Assembly (NCBI GenBank): GCA_003453555.1
Contig: DMLA01000004.1
Location: 5,764-13,920 of the forward strand
From: Chloroflexota bacterium
GTDB taxonomy: Bacteria; Chloroflexota; Anaerolineae; UBA7937
DNA: 8,157 nucleotides
Direction: 5' to 3'
The position numbers and the translations under genes are program-made. Shown here piece after piece: positions 1 through 5,847 of the stretch (positions are counted from its first letter, which is position 1; each line of letters begins with the position of its first letter). The notes below the pieces were generated by a model. That model searched no databases. It saw only the letters and a program-made list of their open reading frames with translations, and had not been told where the DNA came from.

Positions 1-121
1 CCGCTGGGAGGTGATAACCATGGCCCCGCTTCTCTTCTTCATGGTCCTCTTTGGCCTCTATCCCACCCCCATCCTCAACCTCATCAACGGGGCGGTGGTG
101 AAGTTGCTGAGCGGATTATAG
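1..121 (+). CDS. nuoM: NADH-quinone oxidoreductase subunit M, C-terminal end (partial)
   Basis: This is the 3' end of a gene that begins before the window; the reading frame starts at base 2 and ends at TAG 119-121. The 39 visible residues read RWEVITMAPLLFFMVLFGLY and continue into PTPILN, then end in LLSGL. A transmembrane helix followed by a 'GLYP-P' turn and a short amphipathic tail is typical of the last helix of the antiporter-like complex I subunits (NuoL, M, N). Its position directly before nuoN fits the usual nuoL-nuoM-nuoN order. Its stop overlaps the Shine-Dalgarno site of nuoN, so the two are almost certainly co-transcribed. NuoM is a proton-pumping membrane subunit of complex I. 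The NuoM assignment rests mainly on context, because too little sequence is visible to exclude NuoL. Confidence 0.8.
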   Translation, partial: RWEVITMAPLLFFMVLFGLYPTPILNLINGAVVKLLSGL

Positions 122-133
122 GAGGTTTTCCCC

Positions 134-1603
134 TTGCTTGAAGACTTGCCTCTTCTATCGCCAGAGATCACGCTAACCATCTTCGCCCTCTTGGTCTTGG
201 GGCTGGATCTGGCTTTCAAGAGGCTCAAAGACGCCTTGGCCTATGTGGCTATAGGGGGGTTGATCTTGGCCATCGTGGTCACCGCTCCCCTCTTTGGCAC
301 CCAGGGGTCGCTCTTCTCAGGGATGCTGACTGTGGACTCCTTCGCCTTGTATTTCAAGATCATCGCCTGCCTCGCCACCGGACTGGTAATCCTCTCCTCC
401 ATCGCTTTCATGAGAGAAAAGACCCCCTATAGGGGCGAGTTCTACGGCCTGCTCCTCCTGGCCACCTTGGCCATAACGCTTCTGGTCGGAGCGAGCGATC
501 TGGTCATGCTCTACCTCTCCTTTGAGTTCCTGAGCCTCACCTGCTATGTCCTGGTGGGGTATCTAAGGGGGGACCCCAAGTCTAGCGAGGGGGGGATCAA
601 ATATTTCCTCTATGGCGCCGTCACCTCAGCGGTGATGCTCTACGGGATGTCGCTGATCTACGGCATCACCGGCTCCACCCAATTGACGGTGATCGCCGAC
701 ACCTTCCTCTCCCCTTCCTCCGCGGTGGCCTCCACCCGCTGGCTGATCCTCCCAGCCGTGGTCTTCATCCTGGCCGGCTTCGGCTTCAAGATATCCCTCG
801 TACCCTTCCACCAATGGACCCCCGACGCCTACGAGGGAGCCCCCACTCCCATAGCCGCCTTCCTCTCCGTGGGCCCCAAGGCCGCCGGCTTCGCCGTCCT
901 CATTCGTGTCCTCTTGACCGCTCTTCCCACCTATCAGGTCGACTGGATAGCCATCCTCTCCGGCATATCGCTAGTGAGCATGACCTTCGGTAACCTAGTG
1001 GCTATCCAACAGACGAATATCAAGAGGATGCTGGCTTACTCCTCCATCGCTCAAGCGGGGTACATACTCTTGGGCGTGGTGGCTGCGGGGCCAGGGACGG
1101 TGGGGATAACGGGGGTGCTCCTCTTCATCCTGGCCTATCTTTTCACCAACCTGGGGGCCTTCGTGGCCGTGGTGGCCTTCTCCCATGTCACCGGCTCAGA
1201 CGAGATCGCCGACTACGCCGGGCTCCTCCGCCGTGCGCCGCTTCTCGCCGCAGCCTTGGTGGTCTTCTTCATGTCCCTGGCCGGGATACCCCCCACGGGA
1301 GGGTTCCTGGGCAAACTATTCGTCTTCGGGGCAACGATCCAAATGGGCCAGAAGGTATTCTACTTCCTGGCCGCCGTGGGCGTCCTTAACAGCGTCATCT
1401 CCCTCTACTACTATTTCAACGTGGTGCGCCTGATGTTCTTCCTTCCGCCTAAGGAGGAGACCAGCCTCCAGATACCCGCCTCCCTCACCCTGGCTGTGGC
1501 CATCACTATGGCCATGACGCTGCTCATGGGGCTCTACCCCCAACCCTTCATAGACCTGGCTACCCGTTCGGTAGTAACCACAGCCATGCTCTCCACGTGG
1601 TGA
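134..1603 (+). CDS. nuoN: NADH-quinone oxidoreductase subunit N (complex I proton-pumping subunit)
   Basis: This 489-residue polytopic membrane protein is full length for NuoN, one of the three antiporter-like subunits that move protons in respiratory complex I. The charged residues expected along the proton path are visible: Glu131 in 'LSFEFLSLTCYVLVG', Lys219 in 'GFGFKISLVPFHQWTPDAYEG', Lys249 in 'SVGPKAAGF', and Lys394 in 'PPTGGFLGKL'. The family signatures 'NIKRMLAYSSIAQAGY' (295-310) and 'AGIPPTGGF' are also present. The start is TTG at 134, chosen because AGGAGG at 120-125 lies 8 bases upstream and overlaps the stop of nuoM; the next start codons would cut into the first helix. It is the last gene of the nuo operon here, and an independent promoter follows 10 bases after its stop. 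Nothing is missing or truncated. Confidence 0.97.
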   Translation: MLEDLPLLSPEITLTIFALLVLGLDLAFKRLKDALAYVAIGGLILAIVVTAPLFGTQGSLFSGMLTVDSFALYFKIIACLATGLVILSSIAFMREKTPYRGEFYGLLLLATLAITLLVGASDLVMLYLSFEFLSLTCYVLVGYLRGDPKSSEGGIKYFLYGAVTSAVMLYGMSLIYGITGSTQLTVIADTFLSPSSAVASTRWLILPAVVFILAGFGFKISLVPFHQWTPDAYEGAPTPIAAFLSVGPKAAGFAVLIRVLLTALPTYQVDWIAILSGISLVSMTFGNLVAIQQTNIKRMLAYSSIAQAGYILLGVVAAGPGTVGITGVLLFILAYLFTNLGAFVAVVAFSHVTGSDEIADYAGLLRRAPLLAAALVVFFMSLAGIPPTGGFLGKLFVFGATIQMGQKVFYFLAAVGVLNSVISLYYYFNVVRLMFFLPPKEETSLQIPASLTLAVAITMAMTLLMGLYPQPFIDLATRSVVTTAMLSTW

Positions 1604-1613
1604 TGTCCATACA

Positions 1614-1642
1614 TTGACAGAGACACCCCTTTATGGTATACT
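1614..1642 (+). promoter_or_regulatory. Sigma-70 type promoter of the atp operon
   Basis: The -35 element TTGACA (1614-1619) is a perfect consensus match. A 17-base spacer separates it from -10 TATACT (1637-1642), which matches 5 of 6, and TGG before the -10 makes it an extended -10. Transcription would start near 1649, giving a leader of about 42 bases before atpI. This indicates that the atp genes are transcribed independently of nuoN, although no terminator is visible after nuoN, so read-through is possible. Bases 1627-1642 are almost identical to the promoter before the small ORF and murE at 4125-4140. Confidence 0.85.
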
Positions 1643-1653
1643 TCTGCGGTGTC
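1622..1653. promoter_or_regulatory. Inverted repeat flanking the atp promoter -10 (possible operator)
   Basis: GACACC (1622-1627) and GGTGTC (1648-1653) are perfect inverted copies separated by 20 bases. They are centred on the start of the -10 box, so one arm lies in the promoter spacer and the other at the expected transcription start. This spacing suits a dimeric repressor binding across the promoter. It could also be chance, since the arms are only 6 bases each. No regulator gene is visible nearby. Confidence 0.3.
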
Positions 1654-1690
1654 AGCCAAAGGCGTGCTGTTTGTGGAAGAGGGTCGTTGA

Positions 1691-1978
1691 GTGGGCCAAG
1701 GAAGGGATAGGCTGAACGTCATAGAGTCGCTCAAGGAGGTCACCAAGCACCTCTGGATTCTAGTGTTGTCGATCCAGGCAGCGCTCGGCATCGCCCTCCC
1801 GGTGCTTTTGGGCGTGGGCCTGGGATGGTGGTTGGACCACCATCTTCTCCCCCATCACCCCTTCCCCTGGATGACAGTGCTCCTCACCGCGCTGGGGATC
1901 TTTGTAGGCCCTATTATCGTCTATCGTTGGGTCACCCGGAAGGTGGAGCAGCGGCTGAGGAAGGAGAAAGGGTTGTGA
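1691..1978 (+). CDS. atpI: AtpI/AtpZ-family ATP synthase accessory membrane protein
   Basis: This is a 95-residue protein with two predicted transmembrane helices, at about 21-46 and 58-80. Between them lies the 'LGVGLGWWLDHHL' segment, which matches the G-x-x-L-G-x-x-L-D core of the AtpI/AtpZ family, and 'GIFVGPIIVYRWV' closes the second helix. The C terminus is short and basic. Members of this family help assemble the c-ring or F0 and may affect Mg2+ supply; they are not part of the final motor. It sits first in the operon, directly before atpB, as is usual. GTG 1691 is the first in-frame start after a stop at 1688-1690, with a modest GAAGAGGG site upstream. Its stop overlaps the atpB start (GTGA, 1975-1978), which suggests translational coupling. 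Small size limits family certainty, but the context is strong. Confidence 0.85.
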   Translation: MGQGRDRLNVIESLKEVTKHLWILVLSIQAALGIALPVLLGVGLGWWLDHHLLPHHPFPWMTVLLTALGIFVGPIIVYRWVTRKVEQRLRKEKGL

Positions 1979-2958
1979 ACTCCCTCCCCATGCCGAAGTC
2001 CAAGAAGGCCAGATTGGGGTGCATCGGCGTAGTGTTCCTCTTGCTGGGGTTGTGTGGGAGCGGTTTCCTAGTGCAGAGCGTTCTGGGCAAGCAGCAGCCG
2101 GAGATCAGTCTGGCCGCCGAGAAGATCCCTCTCCCCTTTGAGGTTCCCATCTTCGGCCATGAGGTGCCCAATACCCTCCCCGCCACCTGGCTCACCATGC
2201 TAGTGCTCCTTGGCATCTCCGCCCTGGCTACCCGCAAGATGGAGATGGTCCCCTCCGGCCTCCAGAACGGCGTGGAGGCCATAATCGAGTTCTTCTATGG
2301 CTTCCTGGAGAATGTGGCTGGGGAGAAGACACGGGCCTTCTTCCCCTTGGTGGCCACCTTCTTCTTCTTCATCCTCACCTCCAATTGGATGGGGATATTG
2401 CCTGGCTACGGCAGCATCGGGGTATGGGAGGAGCACCACGGAGAGCGTGTGTTGATCCCTTTCCTCCGCTCCGCCAACGCCGACTTGAGCACCACCCTCG
2501 CCTTGGCCCTTGTCTCCGTGGTGGCTGCCCAATACTTTGGCTTCAAGATGCTGGGACTTCCCTACCTAGGAAGGTTCTTCAGATTCAATAGGCTCATCAC
2601 CCCCTTTGTCCGTCTGAGAGGGCGAAAGCGGCCCCGTGGCCGGTCCGAACTCATCAACTTCCTCCTGGATTTTTTGATCGACCTCATATCTGGCGTGGTC
2701 GAAGTGGTGGTCGGCTTCTTGGAATTGGCCAGCGAACTGATAAAGATCTTATCTTTCTCCTTCCGACTCTTCGGCAATATCTTCGCCGGCGAGGTGTTGC
2801 TCATCGTCATCTCTTTCCTTTTCACCTTCGTGGCTTCATTGCCCTTCATGGGCCTCGAGTTGTTCGTCGGTTTCATCCAGGCCTTGATCTTCACCATGTT
2901 GAGCCTCATCTTCTTTATGATGGCTACCATGGGCCACGGCCTGGAGGAATCGCACTAA
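1975..2958 (+). CDS. atpB: ATP synthase F0 subunit a
   Basis: This is the stator channel subunit of the proton-translocating F0 motor. From GTG 1975 it has 327 residues. The essential arginine is Arg264 in 'SFSFRLFGNIFAGE', with Glu273 in 'AGE' and Gln302 in 'FIQALIF' in the last helix, matching Arg210, Glu219 and Gln252 of the E. coli subunit. 'SNWMGILPGYGS' (136-147) and 'RSANADLSTTLALAL' (165-179) are further family signatures. GTG 1975 was chosen because AAGGAG (1961-1966) lies 8 bases upstream and GTGA overlaps the atpI stop. ATG 1990 is an alternative that removes five residues. An open frame reaching further upstream, to 1825, lies inside atpI and is not real. The oddity is an arginine-rich segment at residues 200-223, before the helix preceding the essential arginine; it is described under findings. 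Confidence 0.96.
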   Translation: MNSLPMPKSKKARLGCIGVVFLLLGLCGSGFLVQSVLGKQQPEISLAAEKIPLPFEVPIFGHEVPNTLPATWLTMLVLLGISALATRKMEMVPSGLQNGVEAIIEFFYGFLENVAGEKTRAFFPLVATFFFFILTSNWMGILPGYGSIGVWEEHHGERVLIPFLRSANADLSTTLALALVSVVAAQYFGFKMLGLPYLGRFFRFNRLITPFVRLRGRKRPRGRSELINFLLDFLIDLISGVVEVVVGFLELASELIKILSFSFRLFGNIFAGEVLLIVISFLFTFVASLPFMGLELFVGFIQALIFTMLSLIFFMMATMGHGLEESH

Positions 2959-2978
2959 ACTTCTAAAGGAGGAGACTA

Positions 2979-3218
2979 ATGCCACCGCTGGACATTGAAG
3001 TCATCAGGTTAGTAGCCGTGATGATAACCATCATCGGCGGCACCGTCGTGCCCGCCCTCATGATCGGATGGATGGGTAAAACGGCTATGGAGGCCATCGG
3101 GCGCAACCCCGAGGCCGGGCCCACCATCCTCACTAATATGATCATGGCCATCGCCTTCGACGAGGCCATCGCCATCTACGCCCTGGTAGTGGCCCTGGCC
3201 CTCTATTTCGTGAAATAA
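2979..3218 (+). CDS. atpE: ATP synthase F0 subunit c (rotor ring proteolipid)
   Basis: This 79-residue two-helix hairpin protein forms the proton-driven rotor ring. The polar loop is 'AMEAIGRNPEAGP' (36-48), and the second helix carries the ion-binding carboxylate Glu62 in 'AIAFDEAIAIYALVVA'. ATG 2979 follows AAAGGAGG (2965-2972) with a 6-base gap and lies 20 bases after atpB. Gln32 and Ser66 of the Ilyobacter Na+ site are not present (Ile29 and Ala63 here), though the tyrosine five residues after the carboxylate is kept (Tyr67); proton coupling is therefore more likely. Two features are unusual: the glycine ladder of the first helix is mostly lost ('VVPALMIGWMG' instead of repeated GxG), and Asp61 sits directly before Glu62. 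The family assignment is secure. Confidence 0.96.
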   Translation: MPPLDIEVIRLVAVMITIIGGTVVPALMIGWMGKTAMEAIGRNPEAGPTILTNMIMAIAFDEAIAIYALVVALALYFVK

Positions 3219-3252
3219 AGAGGCGAATTAGGGACGGGAAAGGAGTTGGCTT

Positions 3253-4005
3253 TTGGAGGCGTTGGAAGGGTTAGGCATCAATCCAGGCTTCTTGCTCTCC
3301 CAGGTCGTCAATTTCCTCATCTTGTTTGCCGGCCTCTATTTCTTGCTCTGGAAGCCCATTCTCAAGATGCTCGACGAACGCAAGGAGCGTATCCAGCAAG
3401 GTCTAGAGGATGCTGAGCGGGCCAAGGAGGAGAGGGAGCGGGCCCAGGCTGAGTTCGATAAGCGCCTGGAGGAGGCTGCGCAGGAGAGGGAGAGGATCAT
3501 CGCTCGGGCCAGGGAGGAAGCCCAGGAAGAGCGGAAGGCTATACTCGCGGAGGCAGAGCAAGAAGCCGAGCGGGCCTTAATCGAGGCTCGAGAAGAGGCT
3601 CAATTGGAACGGGAGCGTATCCTAGAAGAGCTGCGAGGGCAAGTTGCTGTCCTGGCCATCGCAGCGGCGAACAGGCTCATCGGCGAAGCCCTGGATGAGG
3701 AGAGACAGCGGCGGCTGGTCGATGAGTTCTTCAGCGGTATCAGCGCGGGACGCGTCCAGATCATAGACGAGGCGGAACTGGCCGTCGGTGACACGAACGC
3801 GCGGGTGACGAGCGCCCTTCCCCTCACTGAGGAGGAGAAAGCCACACTGGCCAGCAACCTGGCTGCCCGGTTGGGCACCGAGCCGCAACTGGAGTTCGAT
3901 GTGGATCCGGCCATTCTGGGGGGCTTGGTGTTGAAGGTGGGCGACCGGGTGATAGATGGCAGCGTGGCCGGTAAACTGGAGGCCCTTCGCGAGAGACTGG
4001 TTTAG
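3253..4005 (+). CDS. atpF: ATP synthase F0 subunit b fused to a delta-type C-terminal domain
   Basis: This 250-residue protein is longer than a normal b subunit (about 160). Residues 1-12 are a short periplasmic start, 13-33 a transmembrane helix, and 34 to about 160 a long charged coiled coil rich in Glu, Arg and Ala, ending in 'ANRLIGEALDEERQRRLVDEF' style b-subunit sequence. Residues of about 165-250 then match the C-terminal domain of subunit delta/OSCP: 'RVTSALPLTEEEK', 'GGLVLKVGDRVIDGSV' and a final leucine-rich helix. The six-helix N-terminal domain of delta, which grips the alpha subunits, is absent. The protein is thus a peripheral stalk joining F0 to F1. TTG 3253 is chosen because AGGAG (3241-3245) lies 7 bases upstream. 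It is the last gene of the F0 operon, where atpH and atpA would normally follow. No frameshift is visible at the junction, so the fusion looks genuine. Confidence 0.93.
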   Translation: MEALEGLGINPGFLLSQVVNFLILFAGLYFLLWKPILKMLDERKERIQQGLEDAERAKEERERAQAEFDKRLEEAAQERERIIARAREEAQEERKAILAEAEQEAERALIEAREEAQLERERILEELRGQVAVLAIAAANRLIGEALDEERQRRLVDEFFSGISAGRVQIIDEAELAVGDTNARVTSALPLTEEEKATLASNLAARLGTEPQLEFDVDPAILGGLVLKVGDRVIDGSVAGKLEALRERLV

Positions 4006-4097
4006 GTGAGAGGGGAGTCCTCTCTCAATCTAGCGATCTATTCGGTGGAATTAGTGGCCTATTAACACCATTTGCATCCAAGCCGATTGAATGGAGC

Positions 4098-4130
4098 GGG
4101 GCAGTCTCACCTTTAGGTGGATTGCCCTTT
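4098..4130 (+). terminator. Probable terminator hairpin after the atp operon
   Basis: Bases 4099-4127 fold into a nearly perfect hairpin. GGGCAGTC (4099-4106) pairs with GATTGCCC (4120-4127), including one G-T pair. A single bulged T (4107) follows, then CACC (4108-4111) pairs with GGTG (4116-4119), around a TTTA loop (4112-4115). Only three T bases follow directly before GTGG, so intrinsic termination may be incomplete. The hairpin covers where the -35 of the next promoter would be. A weaker hairpin, GAGAGG/CCTCTC at 4008-4024, lies just after the atpF stop. The stretch 4006-4161 holds no other gene. Confidence 0.5.
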
Positions 4131-4140
4131 GTGGTATACT
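4112..4140 (+). promoter_or_regulatory. Extended -10 promoter for the small ORF and murE
   Basis: TGGTATACT (4132-4140) contains an extended -10: TG, one base, then TATACT. It is the same nine bases as in the atp promoter. The -35 at a 17-base spacing is TTTAGG (4112-4117), matching the consensus at only three positions, which extended -10 promoters can tolerate. Transcription would begin near 4147, leaving about 15 bases before the TTG start, with the Shine-Dalgarno site at the very 5' end. The -35 lies inside the terminator hairpin. Confidence 0.6.
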
Positions 4141-4161
4141 AGGATAGGAGGCGGCAAGATT

Positions 4162-4290
4162 TTGAGAGAGGCCCTTCGCCAACTGGGCATCGCCGCCCTC
4201 ATCGTCACCGCCGCGGCCATCCTGGGTCGGATAGCGATGCTTCTTGCTCAGGTGGTTCGTCTTCAACAACAGGAGGAAAAGAGAGGGTGA
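4162..4290 (+). CDS. Small single-span membrane protein, function unknown
   Basis: This is a 42-residue open frame not recognised as any known family. It starts at TTG 4162, with AGGAGG (4146-4151) 10 bases upstream and a promoter just before that. Its sequence begins LREALRQLG, has one hydrophobic helix at about 9-34 ('IAALIVTAAAILGRIAMLL'), and ends in a short charged tail 'RLQQQEEKRG'. The stop TGA (4288-4290) overlaps the GTG start of murE, so the two are probably translated in a coupled way. Within the tail coding sequence, AGGAGG (4271-4276) serves as the murE ribosome site. Possible roles are a small division or wall-synthesis membrane factor, inferred only from its place before murE where ftsL-like genes often sit, or simply a leader peptide that controls murE translation. 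Codon use and reading context look real; function is open. Confidence 0.55.
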   Translation: MREALRQLGIAALIVTAAAILGRIAMLLAQVVRLQQQEEKRG

Positions 4291-5804
4291 GGCTGCGGGA
4301 ACTCCTGGCTTCTCTCCCCTGGCCAAAAACCAGCGAAGAGGATATGGAGATCACCGGCATCGCCAGCGACTCCCGCCAGGTGAAGCCTGGCGACCTCTTT
4401 GTGGCCCTAAAGGGGTTAGAGTACGACGGCCACCAGTTCATACCAGAGGCCCTCACTCGGGGAGCAAGGGCCTTGGTAGTGGAGGAAGCAACCACCATCC
4501 CCGAGGTAGATCTGCCCCTCATCGTCGTTCCCAATTCCAGGCAAGCCTTGGCCCACCTGGCTGCTGCTTGGTACGGCTTCCCCTCCCGAAGGTTGCGCCT
4601 CATCGGCATCACGGGAACCGACGGCAAGACGACCACTGTAAGCCTTGTACGTGCCATCTTGGAAGCAGCAGGGCAACCGGCGGGGATGGTGACCACCGTT
4701 AAGGCCATCATCGGTGATGAAGAGATGGAGACCGGCCTCCATACCACCACCCCCGAGGCCCTAGAGTTACAAAACCTCTTGGCCCGGATGGTGCAAGCGG
4801 GGTGCAAGTACGCCGTCATTGAGGCCACCTCTCATGGCCTGGCCCAATATCGCCTTGAAGCCTCCCACTTCGACGTGGCCGCCATCACCAACATCACCCA
4901 CGAGCACTTGGACTATCATAAGACTTTTGCGGAGTATCGCGAGGCCAAGGCCAAACTCTTCCGAAGCCTCTCCACCTCCGCTCGCAAGTCTGGGGTCTCC
5001 AAGGTAGCCATCCTCAACGCTGATGACCCTTCATTCCCATATTTCAGCCAAATCCCGGTCGAACAACGATTTACCTATGGCCTGAAGGAGCCCGCCCAGG
5101 TGAGGGCGAAAGAGATCTCCCTCCTCCCCACGGCCCTCCATTTCACCGCCATCACCCCCATCGGTCGCTTCTTTATCCGATCACCTTTGGTGGGGAGGTT
5201 CAACCTCTATAACCTCCTCGCCGCCATAGCGGTGGGCCTCTCTCAGGCCATCCCCATCGAGGCCATACAGGAAGGGGTCAGGAGGATGGCTGGCGTTAAG
5301 GGGCGGATGGAGAGGGTGGATTTGGGCCAGCCCTTTCAGGTGATAATCGACTTCGCCCACACGCCCAACGGCTTGCACCACGCTCTGGAGATAGCCCGAT
5401 TCATGACTCGTGGCCGGCTTTTTCTGGTCTTCGGCTCGGCCGGGCTGCGCGACCGGGCCAAGCGGCCCATGATGGGCCAGATAGCCGGCCAACTAGCGGA
5501 TATAGTGATAATCACCGCTGAGGACCCTCGAACCGAGGACCTGAACACCATAATGGAAGAGATCGCTCGAGGGTGCAAGAAAGCGGGGCGAGAAGAGGGC
5601 ACCGACTTCTGGCGCATCAGCGACCGAGGGGAAGCGATCCAGTTCGCCATCAACAGGGCGGAGCCTGGCGACCTGGTAATCATCACCGGGAAAGGCCACG
5701 AGAAGTCGATGTGCTTCGGGACCACCGAGTACCCCTGGAGCGATCACGAGGCGGTGAGGGAGGCGTTGATGCGGCGTGACCGGAGTAGGGGACGAGCCCG
5801 ATGA
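4287..5804 (+). CDS. murE: UDP-N-acetylmuramoyl-tripeptide synthetase (MurE ligase)
   Basis: This is a 505-residue cytoplasmic Mur ligase that uses ATP to add the third amino acid to UDP-MurNAc-L-Ala-D-Glu in peptidoglycan synthesis. The N-terminal substrate domain has 'SDSRQVKPGDLFVAL' (27-41) and 'DGHQFI'. The ATP P-loop is 'GITGTDGKTTT' (107-117), with Asp in place of the commoner Asn. Also present are 'HTTTPEALELQ' (152-162), 'EATSHGL' (179-185), 'NITHEHLDYH' (202-211), and Lys221 as the likely carbamylated lysine in 'EAKAKLF'. The C-terminal domain has 'DFAHTPNGL' (355-363), 'FGSAGLRDRAKRPMMG' (382-397), 'TAEDPRTED' (410-418) and 'GKGHE' (468-472). The motif that helps choose the third amino acid reads EDPR, not DNPR, so diaminopimelate, lysine or ornithine cannot be assigned. 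GTG 4287 overlaps the stop of the small ORF. It stands outside any visible division and wall gene cluster. Confidence 0.95.
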   Translation: MRLRELLASLPWPKTSEEDMEITGIASDSRQVKPGDLFVALKGLEYDGHQFIPEALTRGARALVVEEATTIPEVDLPLIVVPNSRQALAHLAAAWYGFPSRRLRLIGITGTDGKTTTVSLVRAILEAAGQPAGMVTTVKAIIGDEEMETGLHTTTPEALELQNLLARMVQAGCKYAVIEATSHGLAQYRLEASHFDVAAITNITHEHLDYHKTFAEYREAKAKLFRSLSTSARKSGVSKVAILNADDPSFPYFSQIPVEQRFTYGLKEPAQVRAKEISLLPTALHFTAITPIGRFFIRSPLVGRFNLYNLLAAIAVGLSQAIPIEAIQEGVRRMAGVKGRMERVDLGQPFQVIIDFAHTPNGLHHALEIARFMTRGRLFLVFGSAGLRDRAKRPMMGQIAGQLADIVIITAEDPRTEDLNTIMEEIARGCKKAGREEGTDFWRISDRGEAIQFAINRAEPGDLVIITGKGHEKSMCFGTTEYPWSDHEAVREALMRRDRSRGRAR

Positions 5805-5808
5805 TCGT

Positions 5809-5841
5809 CCCCTATTTATTGACTACTTCGAGTCCTAGGGG
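5809..5841. promoter_or_regulatory. Nested inverted repeats over the pnc promoter (operator or weak terminator)
   Basis: CCCCTA (5809-5814) and TAGGGG (5836-5841) are perfect inverted copies. Inside them GACT (5821-5824) and AGTC (5831-5834) form a second pair around ACTTCG. Together they can fold into a bulged hairpin covering the -35 and spacer of the salvage promoter. No T-run follows, so a role as murE terminator is weak; an operator for a regulator sensing NAD status is possible but unproven. Confidence 0.3.
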
Positions 5842-5847
5842 TAGAAT
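5819..5847 (+). promoter_or_regulatory. Sigma-70 type promoter of the NAD salvage operon
   Basis: The -35 TTGACT (5819-5824) and -10 TAGAAT (5842-5847) each match consensus at five of six positions and are exactly 17 bases apart. Transcription would start near 5854, only about 11 bases before the ATG at 5865. The Shine-Dalgarno site AAAGAGGTG (5852-5860) therefore lies at the extreme 5' end of the transcript. This separates the two salvage genes from murE. Confidence 0.75.

Noticed and set aside
1825..1974. Upstream extension of atpB to an ATG at 1825
   Set aside because: The extra stretch lies inside atpI in another frame, reads as a low-complexity Pro/Ser/His peptide unlike any a subunit, and GTG 1975 has a proper ribosome site.
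2979..3218. Sodium-coupled ATP synthase
   Set aside because: Tyr67 resembles the Na+ site, but the Gln of helix 1 and the Ser after the carboxylate are missing, so proton coupling is more likely.
4008..4024. GAGAGG/CCTCTC hairpin right after atpF as the main terminator
   Set aside because: The stem is only six bases with a five-base loop and no T-run follows; the longer hairpin at 4099-4127 is the better candidate.
3981..4185. Repeated GGCCCTTCGC near the end of atpF (3981) and in the small ORF (4169)
   Set aside because: The shared stretch is about ten bases and each copy fits its own coding frame (EALR), so chance and codon bias explain it.
4205..4828. 207-residue open frame on the - strand across the start of murE
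   Set aside because: It overlaps the well-supported murE in antisense, shows no recognisable motif and has no sensible start context; GC-rich coding DNA often leaves such open antisense frames.
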